Positions 36,682-47,342 are shown, counted from the first letter of the stretch. The stretch: 64,000 nt of DNA from Gammaproteobacteria bacterium (GCA_028284465.1 JANQRR010000008.1:1-64000); one strand, 5' to 3'. The notes: generated by a model not told the origin, from the letters alone. Numbers and translations are program-made.

Positions 36682-38355
36682 TTAAACACCTTTACGCATT
36701 GAAGAATATTTTTTGATAACACTAAGAATATTATGATCATCTTTGCGAGAATAAGCAAGACCATCTGCCATTGATGCAACCAATTTTAAGCCACGCTCGC
36801 CGCTAGTACGTTTTGCTTGCGTTGCCATATGGCTTGCCAATAATTGTAACGGATTAAATGCCATTGCTTGATCAATAAATTGCAAACAAAATTCATCCGT
36901 GTATAAATCAATTTTGACATCAATATCACCAGGCTTATTTGGACCATACCCATACTTGATAATATTTGCCAAAATTTCTTCAATACAAACGTCTAAATCA
37001 CCTAATTCTGCTGCTTTAAAACGATTAGCTAACAAAAAGCTTTTTATTTCTATCTGTACAGTTTTTATGGCTTCGATGCCACTTTTTACAGTTATGGTGG
37101 AAGATTTTATCGGTTTGGTGGTTTGTATTGCCGTTGATTTCATTGTTCCTGACTTAGGCATATGATGGTGAATAATTAGTGCTGTCATATCATCTTCTTG
37201 CGGTATATTTGGTGCAAAATTACCAGCATCTTGTAACAAACCATTAACAACAGCTTTAGAGCCAAACTCAACTCGCCCTAACAATGATTTTTCCATGCCA
37301 TGCTCATCAAATAATGCCCCCGCTTGATCATGCGTTTCTACAATGCCATCTGTATAAAATAAACAATAATCTCCTGCTGCTAATTGCAATTCTTTACATT
37401 GATAAACAGCTTGTTCGCGTATACCTACCGGCTTAGAAGAATTTTCAATAAACTTTACGGATTTATTTTCTGTGCTGATAACACACAACGGGTTATGACC
37501 TGCATTACAATAAATTAATTTATTAGTGCGCATGTCAAAAATTGCCAAGATCATCGTAGCAAACATACAGTGTTCATAGCCAACTTGGTATAATCCAGTA
37601 TTTAACCGCGCAAGTAAATCTAACAGCATTGTTGACTCAGATGATTTACTGTGTTGCATAGCCAACGCACTAGTTCGTATGATCGTTAATAGCCGCGACA
37701 TTAATACACAAGCAGCAATCCCCTTTCCACACACATCACCAATTGTTAATAATAATTTATCATCATCAAGAGCAAATACATCATAAAAATCTCCACTCAC
37801 TTCCGTTGCAGGGATAAGATTGGCATAAACGCTTATATTAGGAAAATTTTTAGTTACATTAATAAACTCTGTTGGCAACATATGCTGTTGTAAATTTCTT
37901 GCAATAATTAATTCATCTTTGATCCGTGCAGTTTCTTGAGTTTTATGAAGTAAATTTTGTTTAAAATGGCTAAAGTTCTTTTTCAATTGAATTAATAAAT
38001 TAGCTAATATACTAGCTTCTTCTTCAATCGATCGAGTTTGACTGAGGTTATTAACAATTTGATCGAAATCTGTGGCATCAAATGCAAAAATAACTTTTGC
38101 TAACACCTGTAAATTTTGCTGGGCACGGAAGTAAATAAATACATAAAACACTAACAGCGCTAATATCGCAGCTATTCCAATACTGACACACCAAAATAGC
38201 CAAGTTAACCTATCACCGATCCAAAAATTAAAAATAACTATTTCCGCAAACCACACTGGAAAAAATATCACAACTGCTACAAATATTAATAAGCGGATAC
38301 GATCACGCTTAATGACTCGTTGATATTGAGAGCTGGTATTTATTGCAGTTGCCAT
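36682..38355 (-). CDS. Membrane PP2C phosphatase fused to a GHKL kinase (RsbU-RsbW-like)
   Basis: 557 residues combining both enzymes of a partner switch. Two membrane helices (about 24-75), a coiled linker, a SpoIIE-type PP2C phosphatase (about 165-400; VSGDFYDVF, GDVCGKG and the late DDMTALII metal sites), then a GHKL anti-sigma kinase domain (about 415-557; N-box CIEEILANIIKYGYG, GERGLKLVASMADG). It likely phosphorylates and dephosphorylates the STAS protein encoded next. Six bp separate it from the upstream permease gene, implying one operon. Confidence 0.88.
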   Translation of the reverse strand: MATAINTSSQYQRVIKRDRIRLLIFVAVVIFFPVWFAEIVIFNFWIGDRLTWLFWCVSIGIAAILALLVFYVFIYFRAQQNLQVLAKVIFAFDATDFDQIVNNLSQTRSIEEEASILANLLIQLKKNFSHFKQNLLHKTQETARIKDELIIARNLQQHMLPTEFINVTKNFPNISVYANLIPATEVSGDFYDVFALDDDKLLLTIGDVCGKGIAACVLMSRLLTIIRTSALAMQHSKSSESTMLLDLLARLNTGLYQVGYEHCMFATMILAIFDMRTNKLIYCNAGHNPLCVISTENKSVKFIENSSKPVGIREQAVYQCKELQLAAGDYCLFYTDGIVETHDQAGALFDEHGMEKSLLGRVEFGSKAVVNGLLQDAGNFAPNIPQEDDMTALIIHHHMPKSGTMKSTAIQTTKPIKSSTITVKSGIEAIKTVQIEIKSFLLANRFKAAELGDLDVCIEEILANIIKYGYGPNKPGDIDVKIDLYTDEFCLQFIDQAMAFNPLQLLASHMATQAKRTSGERGLKLVASMADGLAYSRKDDHNILSVIKKYSSMRKGV

Positions 38356-38361
38356 AATGAT

Positions 38362-40080
38362 CTATTGATTCACTTGAATTAAAATCTGCGACTTGTCGTG
38401 CACTGTTTTCACACTCACTTCATCAGCATGTTCATGTAACATGAACAAAGCAATTTTTCTTCCCCCAGCAACAGCATCACGCAGATCTGCCTTGCTTGGT
38501 TTAGCGTTCACATCTTCAAATAAAGGCCCATCATAGGTAAGCTTAGCTGTAATAACAAATTCATCATAAGCAACGTTAACATTAACTTTTGGTGTAGCCA
38601 ATTCTAACGTATGCACAATTTCAATCGCATCAGTTAAAGCTTGGGATATTTGTTTAATACTATGATGCAATGCGCCCCACTCAGCACCTTTAGTCCGTAA
38701 AAATTTCCACACGTGATCGGCTGGTTTATTGTTTAGATCACACTCTATGCTATCTGTTCTAGTGATCCCAATACGAAATAATAGATTTAAAATGATTGCA
38801 ATTGCCGTCGCCGTGGTCAATGGCGAAGCAAAAATATAGGCTAAAAATTTTGGGAAATGCTTAACAAATTCGGGAATAAATTCAAAACCTACACCAGCGA
38901 TAATTGAGATCCCGATGATGAAAATTTTACGCATATCCAGCATTCTTGACATCATAATCTGAATGCCGGCAATTAACACATAAGAAGTCACAAATAATAA
39001 TATGGCGCCTTTTACTGCTGACGGCATGATAACGAATATGGCACTTACTTTAGGAAAAAACCCAAACAATACATATAACAACCCTGCTGACATAGCAATA
39101 TAACGACTAGTAGCATGGGTTGCGATTGATAAACCAACGTTACTTGATGAAGTTGCTGTGGGGATCCCACCGATACTACTTGCAATTAAACTACTAATGC
39201 CATTAGTGAAAATACCTTTGCGAATTTTTTTTATATCTGCTCTTACCCAATCTAAATCATTTATTTTCTGGCAAGCTGTTAAATTACCAACAGCTTTTAA
39301 ACTCGATGATAGTGCAGCTATCGAGAATGGCAGAGTCAAATCCCATTGAAACTTTAAATGCTTCAATGCTGAAAAATTAGGGACATGAAATACACTAACA
39401 GAATGAAGATAAGCAAAACTTTGCGCATTAAAATCACTACCCACAAACCAAGCGATGATGGTGCCTATTATCGTGCCTATCAATAAAGCGTATAACGATA
39501 ATTTTTTACCGCCCCATATGGTTAACCCTACCATAATTACCAATGCTGATATTGAAATTATCCAATTCGTTGGATAAGTTTGCACATTAGTCGTAGGATT
39601 TACCCCAAAAGCTTGATGTATCCCAGGAATAATTAATGCTATTCCTATCATGAAGATCACTACTCCAGTGACTTCAAACGGAAATAAGTACCTAATTTTT
39701 GGCAACACTGCTGCAAATAGTACCTGAAATACCCCAACCACAAAATTCATCCCATATACTAAAGGCAAACCCCCAGCTTTTGCCGCGAGCATGGACGCAG
39801 GATAAATAGATGGTTCTAATAATAACGGACATAAATAGCCTGAACCAATAAAACGAGATTTTATACCCATTAATACGGTACCAATACCGACAGCTAAAAT
39901 GGTTGCTTGGATTAAGCTTAACGCTTGTGCATTGGTGCCAATAATAGCAGCAATAAAAATCGTTGGGATCACTAAAGGGCTAGACATAGCAACAGTATGC
40001 TGTAGGCCCAAAAATAACAAATTCCAAAAGGGGACTTTCGAGTCAACTCCATAAACGATATGACTTGGCTGAGTTGCCAT
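38362..40080 (-). CDS. NCS2-type nucleobase permease with a GHKL-like C-terminal domain
   Basis: 572 residues. The first about 440 form a uracil/xanthine permease-type transporter with about 12-14 helices (SSSNVGLSIATHATSR and the FGVNPT region). The last about 115 residues are soluble. They look like a degenerate RsbW-type ATPase: the TYDGPLFE, GGRKIALFM and HADEVSVKT spacing parallels FIDQAMAF, GERGLKLVA and MADGLAYSR of the neighbouring kinase. A canonical N-box is not visible, so catalysis is doubtful. First gene of the unit with the phosphatase-kinase and STAS genes. The substrate is unknown. Confidence 0.75.
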   Translation of the reverse strand: MATQPSHIVYGVDSKVPFWNLLFLGLQHTVAMSSPLVIPTIFIAAIIGTNAQALSLIQATILAVGIGTVLMGIKSRFIGSGYLCPLLLEPSIYPASMLAAKAGGLPLVYGMNFVVGVFQVLFAAVLPKIRYLFPFEVTGVVIFMIGIALIIPGIHQAFGVNPTTNVQTYPTNWIISISALVIMVGLTIWGGKKLSLYALLIGTIIGTIIAWFVGSDFNAQSFAYLHSVSVFHVPNFSALKHLKFQWDLTLPFSIAALSSSLKAVGNLTACQKINDLDWVRADIKKIRKGIFTNGISSLIASSIGGIPTATSSSNVGLSIATHATSRYIAMSAGLLYVLFGFFPKVSAIFVIMPSAVKGAILLFVTSYVLIAGIQIMMSRMLDMRKIFIIGISIIAGVGFEFIPEFVKHFPKFLAYIFASPLTTATAIAIILNLLFRIGITRTDSIECDLNNKPADHVWKFLRTKGAEWGALHHSIKQISQALTDAIEIVHTLELATPKVNVNVAYDEFVITAKLTYDGPLFEDVNAKPSKADLRDAVAGGRKIALFMLHEHADEVSVKTVHDKSQILIQVNQ

Positions 40081-40160
40081 GGTAAATCCTTGTAACCATC
40101 GTTAAATTAGTATTTACTGAGAATATCGTTAAATCTTTAACTTAGCAACTGGATATAGTT

Positions 40161-41456
40161 TTGAATAAAAGTGTACCTACTACTAAAAAAGTGATCGTGG
40201 CATTAATATTTGCCAACATTTTGGAATGGTATGGATTTACTATTTTTGTGGAATTTTCTATTTTACATTTCTATCTATTCTTTCCCAAAAAAGATGCTAC
40301 CGGCGCTGGTATTGCTCATGGTATTTTATTTGCAGCCGCATTTATTCTGCGGCCAGTTGGTGGCTTAATTTATGCACATTATGGCGATAAATATGGGCGC
40401 CTATCAACGTTAACCGCTGCAATTATTTTTATGCTTATTCCAACCTTTTTAATTGGCCTAATACCTCCAGTTGCCTTAGTAGGTTTACTAGCACCCACTA
40501 TCATTATAATTTTCCGATTATTACAAGGATTATCTGCTGGCGGTGAATTCCCCGGTTCATTTACTTACGCCGTTGAGTATGCCAATGATGAAAACCGCGG
40601 TTTCGTAAGCAGTATGGTATTTTCTGGTGCGATGATAGGAACGTTAATAGCACTATTCACTTCAACTGTCACTAATTACTTGCTCGCTATCACCCAAATT
40701 CAATGGTTGTGGCGAATACCTTTTTTATTGAGTTTGCCTTTTGCAGCACTAGGCATTTATTACTTACGAAATTTAGCTGAGAGTCAATTATTTTTAAAAC
40801 TTAAGCTTGCTGAAAATACTTCGCATGCACCGCTAGCTGAAGTATTAAGAGATTATTATCAACAAATTATCAATGCGATATTGATCGCGGCAATTTTTGC
40901 TATCGTCATTTATCAATTATTTATCATGATGCCATCATATAACACTGTTATGTTCAGCATGCCTAATGCACAAGCAGCGACATTAGCTCATTTAAGCTTA
41001 ACTACTTTAATTATATTTATTCCGATCATGGGATTCATATCAGATAAAATTGGCAGAAAGCCGGTGATGATTTGCGGCATGCTGGGATTATTAGTCGATG
41101 CTTATCCGTTATATTTATTGTTTTCTTACAACCATTATGCATTAACATTTTTAACTCAAATACTCTTAGGAATATTAACTGCTTGTGTTGTGGGGCCGTT
41201 ACCAGCATTACTTGCGGAAATGTTTCCAACTCGGATTCGATATACTGCCGTATCGCTTGCGTATAATATCTCTTCGGTGATCTTTGGCAGCTTAGCACCG
41301 TTTGCAGTTATATATATGGTTCATTTAACGAAAAATGATAAATCTCCTAGTTTAATCGTTATCATTATTGCTTTACTCAGTTTATTGAGTCTGCTTAGCA
41401 TTAAAGAAACTTATCGACGAAAACTCACCCCTGAGTCAATAACTATAGAACAATAA
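40161..41456 (+). CDS. MFS transporter of the metabolite:H+ symporter (ProP-like) type
   Basis: 431 residues and 12 membrane helices. Starts at TTG 40161 (MNKSVPTTKKV). Family signatures: NILEWYGFTIFVEFS in helix 1, RPVGGLIYAHYGDKYGR between helices 2 and 3, RLLQGLSAGGEFPGS in helix 4 and GFISDKIGRKPVM in the second half. Likely imports a compatible solute or organic acid; the substrate cannot be told. Divergent from the permease unit with an 80-bp spacer. Confidence 0.88.
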   Translation: MNKSVPTTKKVIVALIFANILEWYGFTIFVEFSILHFYLFFPKKDATGAGIAHGILFAAAFILRPVGGLIYAHYGDKYGRLSTLTAAIIFMLIPTFLIGLIPPVALVGLLAPTIIIIFRLLQGLSAGGEFPGSFTYAVEYANDENRGFVSSMVFSGAMIGTLIALFTSTVTNYLLAITQIQWLWRIPFLLSLPFAALGIYYLRNLAESQLFLKLKLAENTSHAPLAEVLRDYYQQIINAILIAAIFAIVIYQLFIMMPSYNTVMFSMPNAQAATLAHLSLTTLIIFIPIMGFISDKIGRKPVMICGMLGLLVDAYPLYLLFSYNHYALTFLTQILLGILTACVVGPLPALLAEMFPTRIRYTAVSLAYNISSVIFGSLAPFAVIYMVHLTKNDKSPSLIVIIIALLSLLSLLSIKETYRRKLTPESITIEQ

Positions 41457-41464
41457 CCCTAAAA

Positions 41465-41489
41465 AAAAGGGTGCTAGTAGCACCCTTTT
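41465..41489. terminator. Bidirectional intrinsic terminator
   Basis: Perfect stem AAAAGGGTGC (41465-41474), loop TAGTA, GCACCCTTTT (41480-41489). An A-run precedes and a T-run ends it, so it can terminate both the MFS gene and the convergent L,D-transpeptidase gene. Confidence 0.9.
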
Positions 41490-41506
41490 AAATAGTTAGC
41501 ATTCAC

Positions 41507-42217
41507 TTAAATCCAATTAAAACCTATGGTTGGTGAATTTAAGTAAACTGATCCTTGTAATAATTTAGGACTTGGATAGTATGCAAAGATTAATGATCCA
41601 CCTTTAATTGTGTCAATCACACCTTTCGAATATTTATTATTTAAGCCGAAACACCCAAGTGAGTGGCCGACGCGGTGAAGTTTGGCGACAACTTGTGGAT
41701 TAACATGCTTAGAACCATGCACAATCACATGACGTTCGGCAGCATGATCATTAAGCCCTTTATCTAAACCATAAATATGTAAGGAATAGCCAGCAATACC
41801 AACATAAGGTTTCCCAGTACGGTATAAACCAAGACTAGATTTATTACTATTTACGACATTAGAAAAACGAGTTGCATAACGCGCGCCACTATTTTTACCT
41901 TGTGATACTAATCCTTGGAAAACAACTTCTTTAGTTTTCATATTGATAACACAAAAGCGTTTTTGATCAGAAGGCTTAGTGAAATCAACAACCGTCAAAT
42001 AATCCTTTTGTACCAAACCTTTTGCCTGCGCTGTTTCATACGCTTTAAGTGCATGCTGGATGGCTGGTGCTGATACTTGTTGATGACATTGCTTGGCAAG
42101 ATATGCAGCCTGATCGGCATTTTCGGCGAACACATTCTTAACAAATAGTGCTAATGTAGCAACAAACAATACAGGTAAAACGCGTTTAATAAAACAAGAT
42201 ATATAACGTGATTTCAA
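41507..42217 (-). CDS. Murein L,D-transpeptidase family protein (YkuD_2 type)
   Basis: 236-residue exported protein; signal peptide about 1-31 (ending NVFAEN). The catalytic domain carries RHVIVHGSKHV and the nucleophile motif GHSLGCFGLNN with the active-site Cys. Such enzymes form 3-3 peptidoglycan crosslinks or attach proteins to peptidoglycan. The start is TTG 42217 with an excellent AAGGAGG site 5 nt upstream. Its promoter has the same PmrA-type architecture as the two large effector candidates, which hints that wall remodelling is co-regulated with host interaction. Confidence 0.88.
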   Translation of the reverse strand: MKSRYISCFIKRVLPVLFVATLALFVKNVFAENADQAAYLAKQCHQQVSAPAIQHALKAYETAQAKGLVQKDYLTVVDFTKPSDQKRFCVINMKTKEVVFQGLVSQGKNSGARYATRFSNVVNSNKSSLGLYRTGKPYVGIAGYSLHIYGLDKGLNDHAAERHVIVHGSKHVNPQVVAKLHRVGHSLGCFGLNNKYSKGVIDTIKGGSLIFAYYPSPKLLQGSVYLNSPTIGFNWI

Positions 42218-42257
42218 AGCTTCCTCCTTAGGGGTATTTAATTACTTTGAAATTCCC

Positions 42258-42290
42258 ATGATACATGGTCAAGCTTAAGACAATCTTAAA
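42258..42290 (-). promoter_or_regulatory. PmrA-type promoter of the L,D-transpeptidase gene
   Basis: Read on the minus strand: TTTAAG-N5-CTTAAG (42290-42274), 10 bp, then TATCAT (42263-42258) as -10. The implied transcript starts near 42251, about 34 nt before the TTG start. Confidence 0.7.
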
Positions 42291-42322
42291 AAATGAACAC
42301 TTTTGTTACAGAATGTAACAAC

Positions 42323-42838
42323 CTATAGTTGAGTGGAGCGTACGAACGTGGTTTTATGGCATTTCGGACACGGTGGGATGGTAGAAATCTTATTAAAATC
42401 AATAACTTCGCCACAGCAGATGCATTCTAGCTTGCCCAGCGCCGTGATTTCACCAGCATGATACTCTAATTCAGGAGGCAGCCCTTGCTGCAGCCTGAGC
42501 CAGGCTAGCTCGGTTTTATCAGCCACTGACAAAAACCCCCGCATTAGCTGCTCTTCAGCGACTTCCCAATCAAATTCAGCCCAATCCTTAATTGCCACCC
42601 CCGCGCGTTTAAGCACTTTTCCGGCTGAGAGAAAGTCTTTTTCCAAAGAATGGCCAATAATATCAGCCTCTTTGTGGGTAAGCTCGCTGACTTTGGTTGA
42701 GGTTTCTTTCGCTTCAGTTATCGATTTTTGCAATTTCGGCCAGGTAATTTGCTCAAAATCCTTAAGCGCATGATTGACCCGCGCCAGCATATCTTTATAG
42801 GCAGCTTCTAAACGTTGATCTTCAGGCTTTTTCGACAT
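42323..42838 (-). CDS. Zinc-ribbon protein of the YbeL (DUF1451) family
   Basis: 171 residues from ATG 42838 (MSKKPEDQRLEAAY); the frame is open upstream to 42901 without family support. A long helical body is followed by a C-terminal zinc ribbon (CICCGEV then CPKCHKTTF). The family is adjacent to leuS in enterobacteria too, and leuS is next here in divergent orientation. Function unknown. Confidence 0.85.
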   Translation of the reverse strand: MSKKPEDQRLEAAYKDMLARVNHALKDFEQITWPKLQKSITEAKETSTKVSELTHKEADIIGHSLEKDFLSAGKVLKRAGVAIKDWAEFDWEVAEEQLMRGFLSVADKTELAWLRLQQGLPPELEYHAGEITALGKLECICCGEVIDFNKISTIPPCPKCHKTTFVRSTQL

Positions 42839-42941
42839 TGTCTCAGTTCTCTTGTTCACTATCTTATTTAATTTTGGCTGATTTTTCATGCCCTGCAACA
42901 ATTAGATAACCCACTGAATAATGGTGAGAAATACAGTACCC

Positions 42942-42975
42942 TGTGATCACCAGCGGAGCGAAACAATGACGAGGC
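42942..42975. repeat. Degenerate family A REP-like fragment
   Basis: AGCGGAGCGAAACAATGACG resembles a collapsed family A element, between the YbeL-like gene and leuS. Weak. Confidence 0.4.
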
Positions 42976-43045
42976 ATACTCGATTCTAGCCTTTGCTGCA
43001 AATCTGGGGTATCCTACGCACTTTGGTTAAATCTATAAGTAAAAG

Positions 43046-45553
43046 ATGACCCAAACTATGGAACCGCAATATAACCCTCAAGTCATTGAGCCTGAGATCC
43101 AACAACGTTGGGAAGAACAGCAAACGTTCAAAGTCAAAGAAGATTTTAGTAAAGAAAAGTTTTACTGCTTGTCTATGTTTCCTTATCCAAGCGGTCGTTT
43201 GCATATGGGGCATGTGCGCAATTACACCATTGGCGATGTTATCAGTCGTTATCAACGTATGTTAGGCAAAAATGTTTTACAACCTATTGGCTGGGATGCA
43301 TTTGGCTTGCCTGCCGAAAATGCTGCGGTTGAAAACAATATTGCACCAGCAACGTGGACTTATGCCAATATTGATCATATGCGCGCGCAATTTAAACGCT
43401 TAGGGTTCGCCTATGATTGGTCGCGTGAATTTGCTACGTGCAAACCTGACTATTATCGTTGGGAACAATGGTTATTCATTAAGTTATATCAAAAAGGTTT
43501 AGTTTACCGTAAGAATGCCATCGTTAATTGGGACCCTGTCGATCAAACGGTACTCGCTAATGAACAAGTTGTGAATGGTCGTGGTTGGCGTTCTGGTGCG
43601 TTGATCGAACGTCGTGAAATTCCACAATGGTTTATTAAAATTACTGCATATGCAGATGAACTGCTTGACGGACTTGATAAATTAGAACATTGGCCCGAAC
43701 AAGTGCGCACGATGCAACGCAATTGGATCGGTCGTTCTGAAGGTTTAGAAATTCATTTTGATGTTGTTAATGACGATACTCCTATTGAAATATTTACGAC
43801 ACGCCCTGATACATTAATGGGTTCAACGTATTTATGCATAGCCCCACAACATCCATTAGCACAACGTGCGGCACAAGCTTCTCCTGACATTCAACAATTT
43901 ATTACGGCTTGCCAACACGTGCAAACTGCTGAAGCTGCGTTAGCCACACTAGAAAAACAAGGTATTTATAGTGGCTTTGAGGCAATTCATCCATTGAGTG
44001 GAGAAAAGCTTCCAATATGGATTGCCAATTTTGTCTTGATGGAATATGGCACCGGCGCAGTGATGGCTGTACCAGCCCATGATCAACGTGATTATGAATT
44101 CGCACAAGCTTATCAGTTACCCATCAAACAAGTGATCACACCGACGGGTAATGCGGCATGTGATCTTGCGCATGCTGCATTTACTGAGCAAGGCATATTA
44201 CAAAACTCTGGCGACTTTGACGGCATGGATTTTGCCACTGCCTTTGACGCAGTTGAAACTGCCTTACAACGTTTAGGTAAAGGCAAACGACAAACACATT
44301 ATCGATTGCGTGATTGGGGTGTTTCAAGACAACGTTATTGGGGCGCGCCTATTCCTATTATTTATTGCGATGCTTGTGGCACCGTACCTGTGCCTGAAGA
44401 TGCTCTACCCATAGTATTGCCTGAAGATGTTAGTTTCGAAGGCAAAGGTTCGCCTTTGCGTAACATCACTGAATTTTATCATACGCAATGCCCGCAATGC
44501 GGTAAAGACGCACATCGCGAAACCGATACGTTTGACACCTTTGTCGAATCTTCTTGGTATTACGCTCGTTTTGCCTGCAAAAACCTTGATAAAGCGATGC
44601 TCGATGATCGTGTTAAGTATTGGACGCCTGTCGATCAATATGTCGGTGGCATTGAACATGCAGTGATGCATTTATTATACGCTCGACTTTTTCATAGGCT
44701 TATGCGTGATGAAGGTTTATTAAATAGTGATGAACCATTTAGTCGCTTACTCACTCAAGGCATGGTGTTACGTGACGGCGCGAAAATGTCAAAATCAAAA
44801 GGCAACACCGTTGATCCTGATGCTTTGATTGCAAAATTTGGGGTTGATACCGTGCGCCTATTTGCTATATTTGCCGCGCCGCCTGATCAATCACTAGAAT
44901 GGTCTGATAGTGGGGTTGAAGGTTGTTACCGTTTTCTCAAACGTGTTTGGGCGTTTGCTTACGATCACCATGATGAATTAAAAAACTTTAGTGCTGACGT
45001 GCGTCATAATAGCAATCCAAGTATTGATTGGAATGACGTACCACGATCGCTTACTAGCATTCGCCGCGAAATGAATGAATTACTCAAACAAGCACGCTAT
45101 GATTATCAGCGCCAACAATTTAATACCGTGGTTTCCGGCTGCATGAAATTGCTTAATCTATTATATAAGCTCATTGAAATTAATGAACCTGGCTATGAGC
45201 CTGCTCATCAATTAATTATGCATAAATGTTTTAGTATTATCTTACGTTTATTATCGCCAATTGCGCCATTTATGACGCAATATTTATGGCAAGAACTTGG
45301 GTTTGGTGAATTGATTGTCGACGCACACTGGCCGAAAGTAGCAACCGATGCTTTACGCACCGATCAAATTGAATTAGTCGTGCAAATTAATGGTAAATTA
45401 CGCAGCCGGATCACTGTGCCTGCTAATGCTGATCAAACCAGTATCGAAACAGCAGCGTTAACGGATAAAAAAATTCAACAACACCTACAACATAAAGAAT
45501 GCCATAAAATTATCGTAGTGCCTAACAAATTGGTTAATTTGGTAGTTCAATAA
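43046..45553 (+). CDS. leuS: Leucyl-tRNA synthetase
   Basis: Class I synthetase of 835 residues. The HIGH-type motif is [12 protein letters not shown] (about residue 51), the CP1 editing domain is at about 220-410 ([16 protein letters not shown]), a zinc-binding CxxC pair set lies around CDACGTVP and CPQCGKD, and [13 protein letters not shown] is near residue 582. Full length. Heads leuS-lptE-holA. Confidence 0.98.
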   Translation: MTQTMEPQYNPQVIEPEIQQRWEEQQTFKVKEDFSKEKFYCLSMFPYPSGRLHMGHVRNYTIGDVISRYQRMLGKNVLQPIGWDAFGLPAENAAVENNIAPATWTYANIDHMRAQFKRLGFAYDWSREFATCKPDYYRWEQWLFIKLYQKGLVYRKNAIVNWDPVDQTVLANEQVVNGRGWRSGALIERREIPQWFIKITAYADELLDGLDKLEHWPEQVRTMQRNWIGRSEGLEIHFDVVNDDTPIEIFTTRPDTLMGSTYLCIAPQHPLAQRAAQASPDIQQFITACQHVQTAEAALATLEKQGIYSGFEAIHPLSGEKLPIWIANFVLMEYGTGAVMAVPAHDQRDYEFAQAYQLPIKQVITPTGNAACDLAHAAFTEQGILQNSGDFDGMDFATAFDAVETALQRLGKGKRQTHYRLRDWGVSRQRYWGAPIPIIYCDACGTVPVPEDALPIVLPEDVSFEGKGSPLRNITEFYHTQCPQCGKDAHRETDTFDTFVESSWYYARFACKNLDKAMLDDRVKYWTPVDQYVGGIEHAVMHLLYARLFHRLMRDEGLLNSDEPFSRLLTQGMVLRDGAKMSKSKGNTVDPDALIAKFGVDTVRLFAIFAAPPDQSLEWSDSGVEGCYRFLKRVWAFAYDHHDELKNFSADVRHNSNPSIDWNDVPRSLTSIRREMNELLKQARYDYQRQQFNTVVSGCMKLLNLLYKLIEINEPGYEPAHQLIMHKCFSIILRLLSPIAPFMTQYLWQELGFGELIVDAHWPKVATDALRTDQIELVVQINGKLRSRITVPANADQTSIETAALTDKKIQQHLQHKECHKIIVVPNKLVNLVVQ

Positions 45554-46182
45554 TGCGTAAATTATGCCAAGCTTTGTTGTTATGTTGGCTTGTAAGCATC
45601 AGCTTAACGAGTTGTGGTTTTCATTTAGCTGGCAGCACTCCCCTGCTACCACAGTTACACGTCTTATATATTAAAGCACGATCCCCTTATGATCGATTTA
45701 ATCAAATTTTACGTCGCACACTAAAGGCAAAAGGTGCAATTATTGTTGAGCATCCAGATGAAGCGCCGATCACCTTAGCTATTTTGACGAAAACCTTACA
45801 AGTACGTAACATGGGGGTACAATCTAATAATTTTTACGCTAATCAAATTTTCACTTTGACTGTCGTGTATCAATTACAAGATCCTAGCGGTTATCCAATC
45901 ACTCAACCACATACTGTTATTAGTGAGAGCACGCCACAAATTCATAAAACCCAAATTCAAGGTGTCGAAACTGACGAAGTGCTGAAAAACTCTTTGCGTC
46001 ATGATGTGGTACAACGCATGTTAGATCAACTAGATTCACCTTTAACATTAAATTTAATTAACAAATTTCAACACGCTTCTAAGAAAATCGCACATTCAAA
46101 AACTAAAAAAATAACAAAGACAAGAAAAAAAGCCCGAACAAGAACAAAAACTACAACCTCAAAAACGAGTGTTAAGCCATGA
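45553..46182 (+). CDS. lptE: LptE, LPS assembly lipoprotein
   Basis: Outer-membrane lipoprotein that plugs LptD for LPS export. Lipobox LTSC with Cys at about residue 21, then GFHLAGSTPLLPQL typical of LptE after leuS. The 209 residues are longer than usual because of a strongly basic tail from about residue 175 (repeated Lys/Arg/Thr). One-base overlap with leuS and 4 bp with holA. Confidence 0.9.
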   Translation: MRKLCQALLLCWLVSISLTSCGFHLAGSTPLLPQLHVLYIKARSPYDRFNQILRRTLKAKGAIIVEHPDEAPITLAILTKTLQVRNMGVQSNNFYANQIFTLTVVYQLQDPSGYPITQPHTVISESTPQIHKTQIQGVETDEVLKNSLRHDVVQRMLDQLDSPLTLNLINKFQHASKKIAHSKTKKITKTRKKARTRTKTTTSKTSVKP

Positions 46183-47180
46183 AATTACGTGCAGATGCAC
46201 TAATGCGGCACTTACAACAATCACTCGCCCCGATTTATTTAATTTCCGGCAATGAATTACTATTAGTTCAAGAAGCTTGCGATCAAATTCGTGCTTGTGC
46301 TAAACAACAAGGCTATGAATCGCAGCAACGTATGCATGTAACGAGTAATTTTGCCTGGTCAGAATTATTAGAAACTGCCAGCACGTTATCATTATTTAGT
46401 GAAAAACGTCTGCTTGAATTGCATATGCCTGATAGCAAGTTTGGTACTCAAGGCAGTAAAATATTAACGCAATATTGCCAGCAATTACCGCAAGAAACTA
46501 TCTTGATCATTACTTGTAAAAAATTAGATAAAGCGCAACAACGCGCACGTTGGTTTACCGCGCTCGATAAAGTTGGCGTGATCATGCAAGTATGGCCACT
46601 TGTTGGCAATCAGTTTATACAATGGATCAAACAACGTTTGCAAACCTTAGGCTTGCAAACCGATCATGCTGGTTTACAACTTATTGCTGATGCTACCGAA
46701 GGTAATTTGTTAGCGGCGCATCAAGAAATCATTAAATTACAATTGTTGCATGGTCAAGGAAAATTGAGTTGTGATGAGATTGCCACTGCCATTGCTGATA
46801 ATGCGCGCTTTGAAGTATTCCAATTTGTCGATTGTGTACTAGCAGGTGATCAAACTAAAATACTGCGTATGCTTGATCGTATTGAAAGCGAAGGACTCGA
46901 ACCAACATTGATCCTTTGGGCATTGACAAGAGAATTACGCAGTTTACACACCATCAAGCAAGCCCAAGTTGATGGTCAACCGCTTGCTCAAATATTTCAA
47001 CAACATCGCGTTTGGCCACAACGCCAAGCGTGCGTACAAAGCGCTCTGCAACGCTTGTCGCTAACAATGATTTATCATCTAATACAAACTGCCGCACGCT
47101 TAGATCGCATTATTAAAGGATTAGAACTTGGCAATATCTGGGATGAAATGAGTATGTTTTGCTTAAGACTGGGAGATTGA
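46179..47180 (+). CDS. holA: DNA polymerase III delta subunit
   Basis: Clamp-loader subunit of 333 residues. N-terminal PIYLISGNELLLVQEA and the central TEGNLLAAHQEIIKL blocks are family-typical, and the gene follows lptE as in gammaproteobacteria. Confidence 0.95.
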   Translation: MKLRADALMRHLQQSLAPIYLISGNELLLVQEACDQIRACAKQQGYESQQRMHVTSNFAWSELLETASTLSLFSEKRLLELHMPDSKFGTQGSKILTQYCQQLPQETILIITCKKLDKAQQRARWFTALDKVGVIMQVWPLVGNQFIQWIKQRLQTLGLQTDHAGLQLIADATEGNLLAAHQEIIKLQLLHGQGKLSCDEIATAIADNARFEVFQFVDCVLAGDQTKILRMLDRIESEGLEPTLILWALTRELRSLHTIKQAQVDGQPLAQIFQQHRVWPQRQACVQSALQRLSLTMIYHLIQTAARLDRIIKGLELGNIWDEMSMFCLRLGD

Positions 47181-47197
47181 TTAGAATCAGGAGTTCT

Positions 47198-47283
47198 GTC
47201 ATTGCGAGCGTAGCGAAGCAATCCAGAAAATCTCTAAATTGGAATTTCTGGATTGCTTCGTCGTTGCACTCCTCGCAACGACG
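47198..47283. repeat. Family A REP-like inverted pair
   Basis: GTCATTGCGAGCGTAGCGAA onward (left arm, 47198-47229) faces a right arm starting CTGGATTGCTTCGTCG (about 47251-47283), around a short spacer. The right arm is degenerate. It lies in the holA-nadD gap. Confidence 0.8.
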
Positions 47284-47342
47284 GATCTGACAAGTTCGCA
47301 TCTTAAATAGCGAGTAGTATATTTCTTCTTTGGGAGAGAACT

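Noticed and set aside
41035..41298. Minus-strand 87-codon frame inside the MFS transporter gene
   Set aside because: Antisense to a clear 12-helix transporter and no protein-like features or start signal.
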